Shown here piece after piece: positions 11,794 to 23,313 of a stretch of DNA of 64,000 bases. Position 1 is the stretch's first letter; each line of letters starts with the position of its first letter. Made by a program: the position numbers and the translations under genes. This stretch comes from Mesaphorura yosii (Eukaryota > Arthropoda > Collembola > Poduromorpha > Tullbergiidae): positions 124,001 to 188,000 of the forward strand of contig WIXG01000092.1 in NCBI GenBank assembly GCA_009869945.1, written 5' to 3'. The notes under the pieces are model-generated. The model had not been told where the DNA came from. It ran no database searches and saw only the letters and a program-made list of their open reading frames with translations.

Positions 11794-14511
11794 ATGAATT
11801 CTGCTGAGCCATCGTATGTTTCGGTATACGTACCGGAGTATCAGGGGTATCAGGCGAGCCACGCTTCAAGTACCATAAAGGCGAAAATCAGAGGGGTACG
11901 GAGGGTAAGTCATTTCCATTTTGTGGAGTCGGATAATTTAACGAGTCACCTGTTCGCAAGCGTCACTTATCATCTTATCAAAACTTTCGTACAGTGCTGG
12001 AACAGACTTTCAAGACTGCAAAAGAGTTTCTCCGTAATGACTGGTATAATACTCACGATATTTTGTTTGACAATGACATCAGTAATCTGGGTTCCTCAGT
12101 CAAACTATGCAAGTGGTGTAATAAGACATATTTCGGCTTCTGATGCGAAATACCAAAGTTCAAAAGAAGAACAGCAGGCCGCAGATGTTGATTTCGAAGA
12201 AGGACAGCAGAATCCAGCGCCTCTTATTCCACAAGAATCAAGTCACAAAGCTTCCCCCGCCCCAGTGCCATTAGAGCTGCCTGATTTTGGTGATAAGGAT
12301 AACACCGAAAACCATTGGGGACTTAAAGTAAGCTGATTTTCTGAAAATGGTTCGTCCGATCAATATAATCTTCTTTTGCTTTGAGCAGAGCATATTGAAG
12401 GATAAGGTTGCAGAGGATATCCGAAACGTAATTTCCCTCGATCCTGTGATCCCGATTCACCCCAAGAAAATCTCTGCCAGTTTTGGACAAGGCCTGAGTC
12501 CACAGATCAAGTTCGAAGGTATTCGTATATTCCGTAAAGTTAGTCACTGATTTTAAACAATAAATCTGAACTTTCTAGGCCCCCAAAATCCCAGGCAGAA
12601 GGCCGTGGTTGACGCATTTCTGCACGCGTGGAAAGGGTACAAGAAGTACGCGTGGGGAAGGGACCATTTGCGACCGATATCAGAAACTGGCGCGGATTGG
12701 TTTAGTCTTGGTTTGTCCATCGTCGATTCTCTGGATACAATGTATATCATGAATCTTCAACGAGGTGGGCATTAGCTTAGTGGATTCACAAGAAGTTAGA
12801 ATCAAGTACAACATGATTCTCCTCACTCTTTTAGAATTTGCTGAGGCAAGGGATTGGGTCGCCAGAAGTCTATCATTTGAAAACAACAAAGACGTCAACT
12901 TGTTCGAAACAACCATCAGAATAATGGGAGGTTTGCTGTCGGCATTTCATTTGTCGCACGATCAAGTGTTTGCTCAAAAAGCCCAGGATTTGGGATCTAG
13001 ACTGATATTTGCGTTCAAGTCCCCGTAAGTTTTCCCGAATTTCTGCATTTTTGGAAGCATGGATTTGGATTTCATAAAACTAACTTATTTTGGATCAGAT
13101 CCGGCATTCCGTACTCTGATATTAACTTGAAAACTTTGAAGGTAAGCACCAAGCCTTGCAGACTCGTGTTCTTTATGCGTTTCCGTTGAGTTGATTAGTA
13201 ATTGAATTTTATTAGGCTCATGGAGCTTCATGGAATCCCGACTCTTCAACCTCGGAAGTCTCGACCATTCAGCTCGAATTCCGAGACCTATCCAGAATTA
13301 CAAATGTATCAACTTTTGAGGTACAGAACATTTTTATTAACAATATTTTGAAAGACGACAATTAGTAATATTATTATTTAACATGATGCAGCGAACTGCA
13401 ATGAACGTGAGTGAGCTTATTCATAAACAGCCTAAATACCACGGTCTGGTCCCCATACACATTTCTCCAACTACTGGCAACTTCAGATCTAGCTCGGTCA
13501 TTACTCTTGGAGCGAGAGGTTTGTGGTCTTAAAATCTGTTTGAAATTCTACAGTTTCAGCTCAGAGGAACTTACAATTTATTTCATCTTCTTAAGGTGAT
13601 TCATACTACGAGTATTTATTAAAACAGTGGATTCAAACGGGCCAAAAAATTGACTTGTAAGTTTGCTGTTGAAGTTCATCCCTTTGTATTGCGCACTTTC
13701 ACTTTGAAACGCCATTTCACAGCTTGAAGTCGGATTACGCGAGCGCGATGGACGGTGTACAGAGCGAGTTGGTTAAGAGAACGCGGCATTCCAATTTAAC
13801 ATACGTCGGAGAACTGGAAATGTCAAAATCATTTCGCCCGAAAATGGTGAGTGAGCTCGTTCTCTTGATGTCAATAAATTCGGCATGCTAATATAGAGGT
13901 TGGTTCGCAGGACCACCTTGTTTGCTTCCTGCCAGGAACATTAGCGTTAGGCGTTGAAGTGGGGCCACTTCCCGATTGGCACATGGATTTAGCGAAGGCA
14001 TTGCTCAAAACCTGCTATGAGACATATCACAGACAGCCTACAGGGCTCAGCCCCGAGATAACGTATTTCAGAATGCAGGTACGAGAGACATTACAAGAAT
14101 TGAGGCGTTAGCACAATTATAGCTGACTATCTTATTTTCATTCATTCATGTTAGGAAGATGCAGATGGGGATTTCTTCGTAAAACAAAACGATGCTCACA
14201 ACCTCCTTCGTCCAGAATTCGTCGAGAGTCTGTGGTACCTGCACCAAATCACTGGGGATAGTTTGTACCAGGAATGGGGATGGGAAGTCTTTGAAAAGTT
14301 CATGACATACACGCGAGTGCAGAACGGATTCACGTCAATTAGTTCAGTGCTGAATCCAGACGACACTAAACCAAGGGACATGATGGAGTCATTCTTTCTT
14401 GCTGAAACCTTAAAGTACTTCTACTTGCTCTTTAGCGATAAACCTATTTTTGATCTACGCAAGTGGATATTCAATACCGAAGGTCATCCTTTGCCGGTTT
14501 ACGATCACTAG
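11794..14511 (+). CDS. MAN1B1: ER mannosyl-oligosaccharide 1,2-alpha-mannosidase (GH47)
   Basis: Type II ER/Golgi enzyme that trims one mannose from Man9GlcNAc2 and so marks misfolded glycoproteins for ERAD. The cytosolic tail opens [16 protein letters not shown]. The anchor is about [16 protein letters not shown] stalk of about 100 residues leads to the catalytic (alpha/alpha)7 barrel: [111 protein letters not shown]. Near the end comes FNTEGHPLP, whose Thr binds the catalytic Ca2+. The two Cys of the family disulfide (LVCF and KTCYETY) are present. There are more than ten exons; the first (11794-11904) joins 11995 in phase. Tandem with USP14 downstream. Confidence 0.94.
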
Positions 14512-15320
14512 AAAATACTGCTTTACTTCAAAGACAAAATGGCAAAATAGAGCAGACGTGATTGTTGAAGAGATCAATGTTATGTGATGTTTGACCTTCA
14601 TTGTTGTGTGCTAAATTCACATTCATTTCATTTGCCAAATTCTAAGCATTTAAGTTATTAAGTTACATGGTTGGCGGTCGTGGATGGAGCGTGAGTACGG
14701 ATATATTTCGTTACCATTTGTTTCATTTTAATTTATTGTTACGAATGTGTGTTCTATGTTTGGATAAATGTTTTACGTACGCATAATTTCCGTACGATTA
14801 AGTCGCTTCCTGTGTCGAGTGCGTGAAATGAGGCGAGTAATTGGTGGGTGATAATATTTGTGGTTTTAACCAAATTATTTTAGTTCATGTCAGCCCAGGC
14901 CCAGGCCCGCTTGTCCTCATCATTTGTGAAATCAACTATTTTGCTAATAAAACTGAATCTAAGTCCAGTCACAATTGCGTTAAAATGGGATCTCCGAACG
15001 GAAGATTCCTTTCTGACGCGCTCATCATTTCACGTTGAGTGATCTTTGCCTTGCCATGTCCTATTACGCATGCGTTCGGATATACATTGCGACTTGACAG
15101 CTCTCCATCCGTGGTCTTTGCGAATATTTGTTTATCATCGCACCAATTTGGCCGACCGACGAAGTGTCAGTTGTAAATCCCGTTCTGTGTACACTGCGAA
15201 AGTTGAATAGTTGAAAGCAAGTCATATTCAGTTAAAACCAATAGCCGTTGAAACCTAAAGACACGATACCCTAATTTGTTAGTGATAAATTGGAATTAAG
15301 AAAAGAAGACCAAATCCAGG
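14512..15320. other. Intergenic: MAN1B1 3' UTR and USP14 promoter
   Basis: Plus-strand AATAAA at 14946-14951 is the likely MAN1B1 poly(A) signal, giving a 3' UTR of roughly 450 nt. The remaining 350 bp before the USP14 ATG hold its promoter and 5' UTR. No supported gene was seen. Confidence 0.5.
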
Positions 15321-17249
15321 ATGCCGGTATTCCCAGGTACGAGTACGAGGCTGTCATACTTTTTGATTTGTTATTGACACGATTTGATTATGACTATTTT
15401 GATTATACTTGAGCTGATAACATAATTTGTAACAAATTTCAGTTACAGTAAAGTGGGGACGTGAGACGTACAAGGCCATTGAATGCAACACCGACGAGAG
15501 TCCAGCCCTCTTCAAGGCTCAACTCTTCACGCTAACCGGCGTCAACCCGACAAGGCAAAAGGTGACCTAACCAAAACCTAACTAACTAATGTAGACTAAA
15601 TATAGACTATTTGGTTGTATATTCTCATAAATTTTCACTGTCTGCTGGTTTGATTTTGATTTAGGTCATGGTCAAAGGAAAAACACTGGGCGATGACGAC
15701 TGGGGGAATTTTCCAGTCACAAATGGGGCCACTTTGCTCCTCATGGGATCAAAGGAGGAGGACATTGTTGTAGAACCTGTTGAAAAGATCAAGTTCGTTG
15801 AAGATATGAATGAAACTGAGATTTGCCAGGCATTGGATTTACCCGTTGGTTTAACAAATCTTGGAAATACATGCTATCTCAACGCTACTGTGCAGTGTTT
15901 GAAAACGGTTCCGCCATTGACTGAAACGCTGAAGAAGTTTTCTGGTACTATGGTGGCTGCCGATTCTGCAACGAAAATTACATCAGCATTACGCGATCTG
16001 TACAATACAATGGACAAGAAAATTGCTATTCCACCCGTACTCTTATTGCAGGCAGTGCACACAGCCTTTCCAAGGTTTGCGGAACGCACTGAAAACGGGT
16101 TTGCGCAACAAGACGCGAATGAGGTAAGGTTACAGAGAGGATCAGAAAAAAGATGCTAGTGATAAGGAATTCTTTGATCAGCCATTAATAACAGCAATAA
16201 ATATTGATGTTTTGTTTAGTGTTGGACGGAATTGGTCAGAATGTTACAGCAGAAGCTGCCAGCCGATGAAGGGGCAACCAATTACACCTCAGTTGTTGAC
16301 GAGTACTTTGGAATTCACTTGGCGGTTGAATGGAAATGTAATGAGGCAGCGGAGGAGCCGGTTACAAAGTCTCAGGAAACCTTTCTTCAACTAAGCTGTT
16401 TCATTGAAACTGAAACTCGATACATGCATGCGGGTCTGAAAAGCGTGAGTTCTCACCACCGTTAATTTATTAATTAATTCATTTAAACGTTCTGTTAACT
16501 GAATTGGTTTTGCTTGTTTAGAAACTGGAAGAAATTGTCACCAAAAACTCACCAACCCTTGGAAGAGATGCGCAATACACCAAGACAGCCAAGATAGATC
16601 GACTTCCAGCCTACTTAACAGTGCAACTTGTTCGATTCTTCTACAAGGAGCGTGGAGGCGTAAACGCCAAAGTTCTCAAAGATGTCAAGTTTCCGCTGTC
16701 ATTTGACGCGTATGACTTGTGCACCAAAGAACTACAAGACAAGCTTCTTCCAATGCGGACCAAGTTCAAGGAAGTGTCCGATGCGGAAGCGGACGGTAAA
16801 GTGACTGGCGCTGACCTCAAAGTCAAGAAAGAAAAGAAAGTCCCCGTGCCCTACGCTTTTCCCGATGGTAAATTTTAATTCAGACCACTACTACTATATT
16901 GCAGGCCCCGTTTAATACCTTGTCTCTAATTTCAGATAAAGGTTCGAATAATTCTGGCTTCTACGAACTGCAAGCTGTTTTAACTCATAAAGGCAGATCA
17001 TCAAATTCGGGGCATTATTTGGCATGGGTTAAGCAAAAGGAAAACTTATGGCTTAAGTGTGACGATGATGAAGTTTCTGCGTGCACCGATGAAGAAATTC
17101 TCAAGCTCAGTGGCGGAGGAGATTGGCACATTGCCTACGTTCTGCTGTATGGACCGAAAATTCTGGAACTTCCTGAAGGAGAGAAATTTGATTTGATGAG
17201 TGCTCAGAGTGTGACCTCTGCTGCAGATGAAAAAATGTCCACCGACTAA
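15321..17249 (+). CDS. USP14: Ubiquitin carboxyl-terminal hydrolase 14 (proteasome-associated DUB)
   Basis: Cysteine protease that trims ubiquitin chains on the 26S proteasome. Six exons (15321-15336, 15443-15561, 15665-16123, 16220-16444, 16522-16867, 16936-17249) join in frame to 492 residues, against 494 in human. The first exon codes only MPVFP plus one base. An N-terminal ubiquitin-like domain (about residues 1-80, VTVKWGRETYKAIECNTDES) binds Rpn1. The USP fold follows: catalytic Cys in GLTNLGNTCYLNATVQCLK, the block NGFAQQDANECWTELV and YLTVQLVRFFYKE. The catalytic His is in SSNSGHYLAWV, with downstream GDWHIAYVLLYGP. All catalytic elements are present. Convergent with COX20; the stop codons are about 130 bp apart. 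Confidence 0.96.
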
Positions 17250-17381
17250 ACCAAACCTAATTAAATGGAGGATTAAAATTCGATTTGAATCCATTTGCTA
17301 AGCGATCGTTTACTAATTCCAACATTTGAGAAAGCACAGGACACAAATAACCCTAATATTTAAAATTATGGTACGACTTGA

Positions 17382-17762
17382 CTATTCGTCTTCTTCCGGT
17401 TCAGTGATGTCGACCTTCTTCCTGTCTTTACTCGTCCCTTCGTACATACTTTGCATCTTCATCGCGTGCTGAAGTTGAGCGTACTGGAACTTCGTATTAG
17501 AATATTCCCATCTGCAGTGCACCCAATAAGTGAATGTAATCCCAACAAACGAATAGAAGCCCACGTTTGTGGATTTGCGGATCTTGCTTGTGAAGGCGAA
17601 TGCTGCGATTCCAGCCATGATACCCCCGACAACCCCGTACAGGAAACTATTGCGGAAGCAAGGAATTGAACTCACATCTCGTCCCAATAAGACCAGCCTC
17701 TGCTCCAAGATGTTCTTCTCATTCTCCATCTTCGCCCTGTCCATGTCCGTGGGACTCTCCAT
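17382..17762 (-). CDS. COX20: Cytochrome c oxidase assembly protein COX20 (FAM36A)
   Basis: Inner-membrane chaperone for the newly made COX2 subunit during cytochrome oxidase assembly. A single exon of 126 residues, a usual length. Two membrane helices form the signature hairpin: NSFLYGVVGGIMAGIAAFAF and VGFYSFVGITFTYWVHC, linked by TSKIRKSTN. The block CRWEYSNTKFQ follows TM2, and the tail is charged (KKVDITEPEEDE). The N-terminus begins MESPTDMDRAKMEN; a second Met at residue 7 is also possible as start. It is one of two intronless CDSs called here, alongside the hypothetical frame in the ZMIZ 3' UTR. Confidence 0.9.
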   Translation of the reverse strand: MESPTDMDRAKMENEKNILEQRLVLLGRDVSSIPCFRNSFLYGVVGGIMAGIAAFAFTSKIRKSTNVGFYSFVGITFTYWVHCRWEYSNTKFQYAQLQHAMKMQSMYEGTSKDRKKVDITEPEEDE

Positions 17763-18589
17763 TTTGTCCCGGGCGCTACACTATCCGTCAATGTTCTGTG
17801 AAGGAACTATAATTGGAAAAGGCCTTCATTCAGTGGATGCAGCCGGGGCATATCTTGGCAATTAACAATATGTGATCAGAGTTGGGGTTACCTTTCTATT
17901 TCTCGGAGCCTGAGTAAGATTCACTGAGACGTTCATCAGCCAATTCAACATTCAACTTCCAACTATGAACCCACCATAAACGGCTAATATTATCTTATTT
18001 TTGGAATTGTTGATAAGAAATACCTTGTTTGTACCTTGCACGTCTCGTTCTGGTCCACAAGAAACAGGGTTTCGAATGACTGAGCAATTAACCACTAATC
18101 TCTTAGACGCTCCTTTGCTTTTACACTGTCAGGCCAGGTGATCTTGCCTTCGTTTCGTAAGAAGTCGGTCAATTTCAGTCGGCTTGCATCCCGCCGTTCG
18201 TTCGTCTCACTTCACTTGCGGCAATTATTGCTCCGTTTAGTCGAAAAATCACGGCGCTCGCTCGCTCATACTTCGCACATACGATAATTTCACAATTCAA
18301 ATTAAATCGTAAAAATGTCAATTTCGTAAAGGCCATTGTCATAATTTACACCGGCAGCTAACAACCTTAGAATCCATGAGCGTGCGGCCAGTGCGGCACA
18401 GGATTTCAGGTGGGATCATTCAGCATTTCTTCATTCCAATGTTGCGTCGTGAATTGACAAATAATATTTGCAGATTTATCCTGATTCACTTGTCCCAAAT
18501 GAGCCAACAGATATTCACCAGTGTCGAGCAGCAATTTGTCATCGGTGATAAAATGGAGTTAATTCATCCGGCCTCATTAAGAGGTTAGA
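17763..18589. promoter_or_regulatory. Divergent promoter region, COX20 / LMTK, with LMTK leader
   Basis: 827 bp between divergent start codons. The right part looks like LMTK leader with a likely 64-nt intron (CAG/GTGGG at about 18409 to TTTGCAG at about 18473). A CpG-rich patch (CGGCGCTCGCTCGCTC) near 18251 may be part of a promoter. Confidence 0.5.
18499..18588 (+). other. Upstream ORF in LMTK leader (29 codons)
   Basis: An ATG in context CAAATGA at 18499 opens a 29-residue frame (MSQQIFTSVEQQF...) whose TAG at 18586-18588 is separated by one base from the LMTK ATG at 18590. Such spacing usually limits or couples translation of the main frame. No function is claimed for the peptide. Confidence 0.45.
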
Positions 18590-21500
18590 ATGTCGCCTAA
18601 CCTCTGTGCTTACTGCCTCCTACTCGCCTTTGGTCCTATAATTGCGGTTTGCATTGAGCAAGAAAATGTCAAAGGTAACGGCACTATACAGACATACAAC
18701 AATATTCTAGTTCTAGTTAGTTCAATGTACTTTTTTTACCATTGAGTTCTTTGCAGGTGACGGCCTGGATAGTTCAAGGACCACAGTACTCGTCTTATCA
18801 TTGTTTGCAACTTGCATATCTTGTCTCGCCATTGCGATATTATGCTCACAATGTTGGCTAATTAAACGCGTAAGAAAATCAGCCTCTCTTATCTTTTTGC
18901 GGAGTAAATGACAAGGCATGACGTAAACTTAACGGGTATGGTATATTGTACTTAATCTTTCAGCTTCGACGTGGCGATCATCGATTAACTGACGATGAAG
19001 CCGATACAACAGACAACGGAGTCCAACAACGAAGAGGGGACGAAATGGTTCAAATGAATGTGCGAGACCTGGAATTGGATCCAATTGTATTTGAGCCGCT
19101 CCCGACATTAGTGAACACAGAATATCATAGCAATCGAAACGATCAGAGTCCCAGGTTATCGAGGGGTAACCTAAATCTCAACAACTCATTTCCAAAAGCC
19201 TTCAAGCCCACACCTTCGTACGACTCTAATATTTATGCTCATGATTGGTTCGGTAAGTTGGTAGATTCTGCTATCAGAGTTAAGTGACACGTTGACAATA
19301 TGCGTTCTTCTTTTTCCTGTCAGACGAATCATTCACCAACTTTCCTCGCGGAAACTTGGAGTACATTGAAGAAATTGGCTACGGTTGGTTTGGCAAGGTT
19401 GGTCTTATATTTTAAGCTTCTTTTGCCATATTTCCATATTTTTTGGCAATGGCAATGATGGAAACAACCTTGTGATAACTTCTCAGGTGATTGAAGCGTA
19501 CGCAAGAGACATCGTACCATTTGCGAGAAAGATTCGGGTCGTCGTGAAAGTGCTGAGGGAGGAGGCGTCCGGGTTGGAGCAGATGAGATTTTTGGACGAG
19601 GCCAGACTCTACCGCGACTCAACTCACGGGAACATTCTACGATTATTGGGCCACTCAATCGAAGCAACTCCATTTTTACTCATATTGGAAGACTGCCCTC
19701 AGGGGAATTTAAAATCCTTCTTAATTTCAAACGTCAGTCGTGCCGAATTACTAAATAAGAAAGGAGATGTCATACGAATGGCAATAGGTAAACAGTGAAT
19801 CTGTAATTCAACCTGTAATGTCTCATGTTTAACTTGTTTTTCAACTTTGTCTGAAGATTTGGCCAGAGCTTTATCATGGATTTCTTCCGCTGATTTTGTT
19901 CACGGTAAGCAGCACGCGGTCGATTGTTCTTCCTTTCTTTTCGGAAATGAACTAAGTACTAATTGTAACATTATTTTGTGTAGGCGACCTTGCCGCAAGA
20001 AACTGTCTGGTGTCCGCTGAAGGCAGGGTTATAGTTGGGGATTATGGGCTGTCCACCTCCATGTTCAGGGACGACTACTATTGGAGTTCGAATGGAGTGG
20101 TCATCCCGTTGCGTTGGGCCGCCCCTGAGACAATACATTGTACGATGAATACGATTCAAGCGCTAAAGGTCAGTTGAGCATGATCACGTTTATACTTGAT
20201 AGAGGCAATACGTTTTAATTTTCTCCCTGAATACTAAAGGTAACAAAATCGGCCAACATCTGGAGTTTTGGCGTTTTATTGTGGGAGATAGCCACGTTTT
20301 GCAAACAGCCGTACTATGAGCTGGACGATGACGAGGTGATCAGTCGTGTAATTTGTGACAGAAATTATACTCTTGGAATGCCAAACATGACAAGCGTAAA
20401 GGGCCAGCACCTGTACGAAGTAATGAAACAATGTTGGCATCCCACACCGCATGAACGGCCGCCAGTGACCGCACTGCTGGCGGAGCTGGAAAGTTTGCAC
20501 AGGGAAATACAGGCCAAGGTCTCAGATGGAGAAGACTTTGATTCGAAATGGGAACTCCTCCATCCTAACGCGAGTTCAGTCAGTAGTCAAAGTACCAAAC
20601 TTCCACAACGTGGCAACCACCGCGAAGGTAAAGTTATCCTGCCACCTCCTGCTTCTGGGAAGAAATCGGTGAGATTTGCGGAAGAAGTGTCAAATGGTCA
20701 AAAGGACACTCGTGTCACAACTTCAAACTTCGGTGAATCTGACAAGGGAGTCATTGAGGATGCACACGAACGAGAGCCGGAAGGAGAGAAATCAGAATGT
20801 AGTAAAATCTCGGAAAAGGTTAGTCAAAGTTTCTATTCCAACCTGGTTTGCGGTTTGTACTGACTTAGCTAACTGCTGTACTTAATATATGTTTCAGATT
20901 AGAGAAAAGTCGCAGAATTATCAGGACTTTTTGACTCTGACACATGTGGATGCAAGTGAATTTGACGATTCAATTCCCTACGAGGTCAACACTGACAAAG
21001 ACTGTTCTTTGAGACCACTTTCCACAACCACGGAAGAAAACTCGAGCAGTAGAGGGCGAGAGGCATACTGTCCGAAAGACTCGTAAGTTTTTAGGTGAAT
21101 TTAAAGCCAGTACCCAATTGACCCCTAAATTGAAATGTTTGCAATGCTATAGGGTAATAGTCTTTTATGGCGCAAGTGACGAATTAGGACTAGACTGTTT
21201 TCAACAATTCACCACTGAAGTTGTGGATCCAAACTTCAGTAACCAAATCGACGAAGGGAAATGGTCTTCCAAGAACTCTGCCTCGAGGCCGAAGCTTGCT
21301 CGTGTGAACAATTGCGACAGTGACAGAGGCCCCGTCGTGACAGAAACCAAACCTGTTGCTTCCAACACCAGTAGCTTAGATTACGACCCCATCGTGACAG
21401 AATCCAGACCTGTTGCTTCCTGTACCAACAGCTTAAGTGTACGTCCCCGCACAAATCTCGAAGTTGAGAACTCCTTCGTCCCATCCACGTGGAACCAAAA

Positions 21501-22229
21501 ATTGGTCCCCGGCAAACCAGCTTTGAAATCTCCAGACAATCACGAAAAGCGAGAACTCAGCACGACCGGCGTGGAGATTCCAATTTCTCTCGCGTCTAGT
21601 TTAAAGAAATCTGTCTCATTCGAGTCAAACAAGATCCATCTTTACGAGTACACACCACCTCCGCCTGCATCTGACTCGGAAGAAGAAGACCGAAGCCACC
21701 GTTTCATTCCGCTGAAGAATCCGCTGCCAATATCACTCGGTTAGTGTTGAATGCAATTATGTCCATGGCTCAAATGTCACATATTTACTGACTCGTTATA
21801 AATATCGAACAGATTGGGACGATTTGGATACAAAAATGTATCCGGAGGCAAGCTCAAGTCAAACGAAGAAATTTAGTGCGGTGGACTTTTATCACATTGC
21901 TGGAATTGGTATGATTGGCTTTCATTGGAGGCACTCATAATATCGCTTCAGCTCCAACATAACATCGTAGTAATTGCTTGCTTACTTTATACTCAGAGTC
22001 GTCTCCGGAGGCGTCCCCGTCGCACTGTGAAGCAAGCAAATGTGCTGTAAAGCAAGACCTCGATCCGAATCTTGTGTTGGGTGAACTTAGACACAAACGA
22101 GGTAAACTGAAGCTGGATCTGGGCGGCGAGTGTCAGAACAGGACAGTTGACGTGAACGTGAAGAGTACAAATCAATCGGGCGACAGCGGAATGGGATCTG
22201 GTAGCACAAACGCTTCTCCGTTCAAATAA
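18590..22229 (+). CDS. LMTK: Lemur tyrosine kinase-like transmembrane kinase
   Basis: Membrane-anchored kinase of the LMTK/AATK family, linked in animals to endosomal traffic and neurite growth. About twelve exons and 930 residues. The short first exon is a signal-like MSPNLCAYCLLLAFGPIIAV; exon 2 carries the span VLVLSLFATCISCLAIAI. The kinase domain starts at EEIGYGWFGKV (Gly loop, the family's GWFGKV), with the VAIK-type Lys in IRVVVKVL. The catalytic loop is HGDLAARNCL, the metal site DYG in VGDYGLS, and then PLRWAAPE and ANIWSFGVLLWEIATF. HGD for HRD and DYG for DFG resemble vertebrate LMTKs. The acidic C-terminal half is predicted disordered and has two KKSVxF motifs typical of PP1 docking. 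A 20-residue unit is duplicated near 21320-21440. Convergent with PACS. Confidence 0.88.
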
Positions 22230-23313
22230 TGTGATAAAACGGCCACAGTCAATCGATCTACCAAAGATTCTTCGAACTTCGCCTTCGGCGTGTCAAGCCG
22301 AAAAGTTGAAGCAGCTTTAAATGTTCAGGCTACTATTGGACTGATAACTGATAAGCACTTTTGGATCTACAATAGAATCCCACATATTGTTAATTTCAGT
22401 ATTGTCTTTATGGCTATTTTGAGTTATGCTTTAAATGTTCATGTTTTGTAACTCATTCATGTTTCGAAACAATTGTGTTACAGTTTTTGTGTAATTCGCG
22501 GAGAGAAATGAACGAAAGCGATATTAAAAGTTTATATTTTTGTGGTTAAAACTCAGTTGAGTATTTTTTTGTCAACTCATGAATTCAAGACAATCATGAT
22601 TTGGTTTTGCTTAACGTCTCATGTTACAATAAATTAGTCTTGTTGATCAGCAAGCAGATGCTGTAATGTGGCATAATCTTTTAATTGGTAAGATCTTTCA
22701 AGTTCATGTCCAAATAATCTCTTGGTTGAAATGACTTACTACTTAGCGTCTTAAGATCATATGAACAACCGCCACAATGCACAACCACTACATTCACATT
22801 CTAATGAACTAGCGCGAGTTGCCCTACCGGATTTGGCAAGTTTTCTGCGAAAGCGATTTATTGTTCCTGATGCCAAGTGCATTTTAGCGACTACACGACA
22901 CCATTCCATTCCCAATTTCATCCTCACAAATTAACGTTCTAACCACAAGCGGACCTTAATTCCACCTTAATGACTTCAGCCTTCTCTAACACAGCGAGAC
23001 GGTTTCTACTGCTAAATTTTCTAACTAAAAAGGTTTTGTGTAAGAACAAGAGACGTCACAAAAATAAAATTCCACAAGACTAGACAAGACATTTATAAAA
23101 CATTAAAAGAGGAAGACATCAACTGCAAAGATTTAGTGATTTAGTATCCAATTTGCTTGTACAAAATCTGCTAATTTTGGCGAACGTTCTCAAATTCATC
23201 GTTTTTTGCGCTGAGGAAGTTTGGAGAATCACAATTTATATCATTGGCTATCAATTCATGGTCGGACGATTAGGAAGAGATTTTTGATTGACTCCTCACG
23301 CGTTCCTGAAATC
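22230..23313. other. Convergent intergenic region, LMTK and PACS 3' UTRs
   Basis: Holds both 3' ends. Plus-strand candidates for LMTK are ATTAAA at 22523 and AATAAA at 22628-22633. A minus-strand AATAAA (TTTATT at 22857-22862) may serve PACS. AT-rich, with no coding support. Confidence 0.5.

Noticed and set aside
18376-18588. Possible N-terminal extension of LMTK
   Set aside because: The frame ends at a TAG one base before the LMTK ATG and contains a likely intron; treated as upstream ORFs.
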